From CAZASK01 sp964487845 (GTDB lineage Bacteria > Chlamydiota > Chlamydiia > Chlamydiales > FEN-1388), in contig CAZASK010000033.1 of the NCBI GenBank assembly GCA_964487845.1, positions 1-17,092 of the forward strand: a stretch of DNA of 17,092 nt, given 5' to 3'. Positions within the stretch are counted from its first letter, which is position 1; every line of letters begins with the position of its first letter. This document shows, piece after piece, positions 16,646-17,092 of this stretch. The position numbers were made by a program, and so were the translations under genes. Below the pieces are notes generated by a model. The model was not told the origin of the DNA, did not search any database, and saw only the letters and a program-made list of their open reading frames with translations.

Positions 16646-16755
16646 TGGAAAAAATGATGGAAAGAAGCAAAGAAAAGAGCAGACATTGATTTTTGGTTAT
16701 TCAGACAACTCTCTTTTAGAGAAGACACTTTACTTTGTTGACTCACGGTACACAT
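16624..16755 (-). CDS. Small protein A, FHYRRFWR C-terminus
   Basis: This 43-codon frame starts at the ATG at 16755, with AAGGA 7 nt upstream, and stops with TAA at 16624-16626. The N-terminal half is polar (MCTVSQQSKVSSLKES). The C-terminal part is aromatic and basic: SALFFASFHHFFHYRRFWR. A second tandem frame 200 bp away shares the C-terminus, the Shine-Dalgarno region and the 3' hairpin. The two diverge in the N-terminal region without breaking either frame, which argues for translation. The function is unknown. The amphipathic aromatic-basic tail would suit membrane or nucleic-acid contact, but a toxin-like peptide or a leader peptide is equally possible. Confidence 0.55.
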   Translation of the reverse strand: MCTVSQQSKVSSLKESCLNNQKSMSALFFASFHHFFHYRRFWR

Positions 16756-16801
16756 ACAGATTTCCTTCTTTTGTATGATTGATACACTTTACATAAAAAT
16801 T

Positions 16802-16817
16802 CTCTGAATTTTCAGAG
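16802..16817 (-). terminator. Short hairpin between small genes B and A
   Basis: CTCTGAA and TTCAGAG form a perfect 7-bp stem with a 2-nt loop. On the minus strand it is followed by AATTTTT. It could be a second terminator after small gene B, or a leader structure for small gene A, whose ATG lies about 47 nt downstream. Confidence 0.4.
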
Positions 16818-16840
16818 CATATAAAAAACTATAGGACTAA

Positions 16841-16874
16841 AAAAGGGGATAATTAGCGCCAGAAGCGGCGATAA
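16841..16874 (-). terminator. Terminator-like hairpin on the end of small gene B
   Basis: It is the same stem as at small gene A (CGCC GCTTCT GGCG with flanking ATTA pairs), followed by CCCC and six T residues on the minus strand. The TAA stop lies in the descending arm. Confidence 0.6.
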
Positions 16875-16963
16875 TGAAAAAATCGATGGAAGGAATAGCA
16901 AAAAGTAAGCGTAGCATTCGCTTCACACTTTTTGATTTGACTTTGAGTATTTTTTGCACTCAC
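16853..16963 (-). CDS. Small protein B, paralogue of small protein A
   Basis: This 36-codon frame starts at the GTG at 16963, with AAGGA 8 nt upstream, and stops with TAA at 16853-16855. The residues read VSAKNTQSQIKKCEANATL, then FCYSFHRFFHYRRFWR. The last 13 residues match small protein A except for one His/Arg change, and one codon differs only synonymously (TTC/TTT). An ATG 5 nt before the GTG opens a frame that stops after two codons, which could tune initiation. A promoter-like TTGATA-16-TATAAA lies 50-70 bp upstream. I know of no family with this tail. The alternative is that the 3' identity reflects a conserved RNA structure, with the open frame incidental. Confidence 0.5.
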   Translation of the reverse strand: MSAKNTQSQIKKCEANATLTFCYSFHRFFHYRRFWR

Positions 16964-17009
16964 AACATAATTCCTTCTATACGTTTCATGATTCTATCAC
17001 ACACGTTTA

Positions 17010-17037
17010 TTTATAAATAGAAGATTTTTTATATCAA
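17010..17037 (-). promoter_or_regulatory. Probable promoter of small gene B
   Basis: On the minus strand TTGATA (17032-17037) and TATAAA (17010-17015) are separated by 16 bp. The expected transcript start near 17003 gives a leader of about 40 nt to the GTG. The -35 box lies 14 bp from the right terminal inverted repeat. Confidence 0.5.
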
Positions 17038-17050
17038 CCAGAACTATACT

Positions 17051-17070
17051 GGTAAAGATTGACCCCCTAA
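17051..17070 (-). repeat. 20-bp inverted repeat, right copy
   Basis: It is the perfect reverse complement of 10-29. Sequence on either side does not match the left copy beyond the first one or two bases. It is probably the tip of an insertion sequence lying outside the window; 22 more bases follow before the window ends. Confidence 0.7.
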
Positions 17071-17092
17071 GCATTGTAGATTCTTCGGAACT

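Noticed and set aside
16617..16876. CRISPR-like pair of direct repeats (31 bp, 229 bp apart)
   Set aside because: Only two copies, spacing far too long, and the repeats are the 3' ends of two small genes with a terminator-like hairpin.

Overview
The window looks like a moderately AT-rich chromosomal segment of an obligate intracellular bacterium, most likely an environmental member of the Chlamydiota. This rests on protein families, not on a search. There is a long two-domain ThyX-like protein of the chlamydial kind, a hemB near it (I recall these two being adjacent in Chlamydia), a compact moxR/DUF58/BatD-like operon with an HExxH membrane protein, and very large unrecognised proteins with no signal peptide. 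No rRNA, tRNA, CRISPR array or intact transposase gene was seen.

Layout, left to right. A 20-bp sequence at 10-29 recurs as a perfect inverted copy at 17051-17070, so almost the whole window lies between two inverted repeats that look like insertion-sequence tips. Positions 59-4567 (minus) encode a giant protein of about 1,500 residues: roughly ten degenerate beta-rich modules that resemble SH2 domains in spacing, then a Q/N/P-rich tail and a small C-terminal domain. It has its own promoter. A two-domain ThyX follows at 4812-6449 (minus); the catalytic signature of the family is divided between its two halves. A 160-nt nested palindrome lies just upstream of it. Positions 6684-10145 (minus) form a four-gene operon of moxR, DUF58, a BatD-like membrane protein and an HExxH membrane protein. 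Every junction is a 4-nt stop/start overlap. A good sigma70-type promoter sits in the divergent gap before hemB (10229-11287, plus).

Positions 11296-16341 (minus) form a second tightly coupled operon: an unrecognised 447-residue protein, a CodB-like NCS1 permease, a DUF917 protein and a HyuA-type hydantoinase subunit. Genes overlap at each junction. The last three genes make a recognisable uptake and hydrolysis cassette for a cyclic amide or hydantoin-like compound; the unknown first gene is coupled to it. Upstream lies a 146-bp palindromic MITE-like element.

The far right (16540-17092) would look empty in an ordinary gene call. It holds two tandem, paralogous small genes (43 and 36 codons, minus). 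Each has a Shine-Dalgarno sequence, a variable N-terminal part, a nearly identical basic-aromatic C-terminus (FHYRRFWR) and a terminator-like hairpin placed on the stop codon. These small genes and the SH2-like giant protein are the most promising undescribed items in the window.
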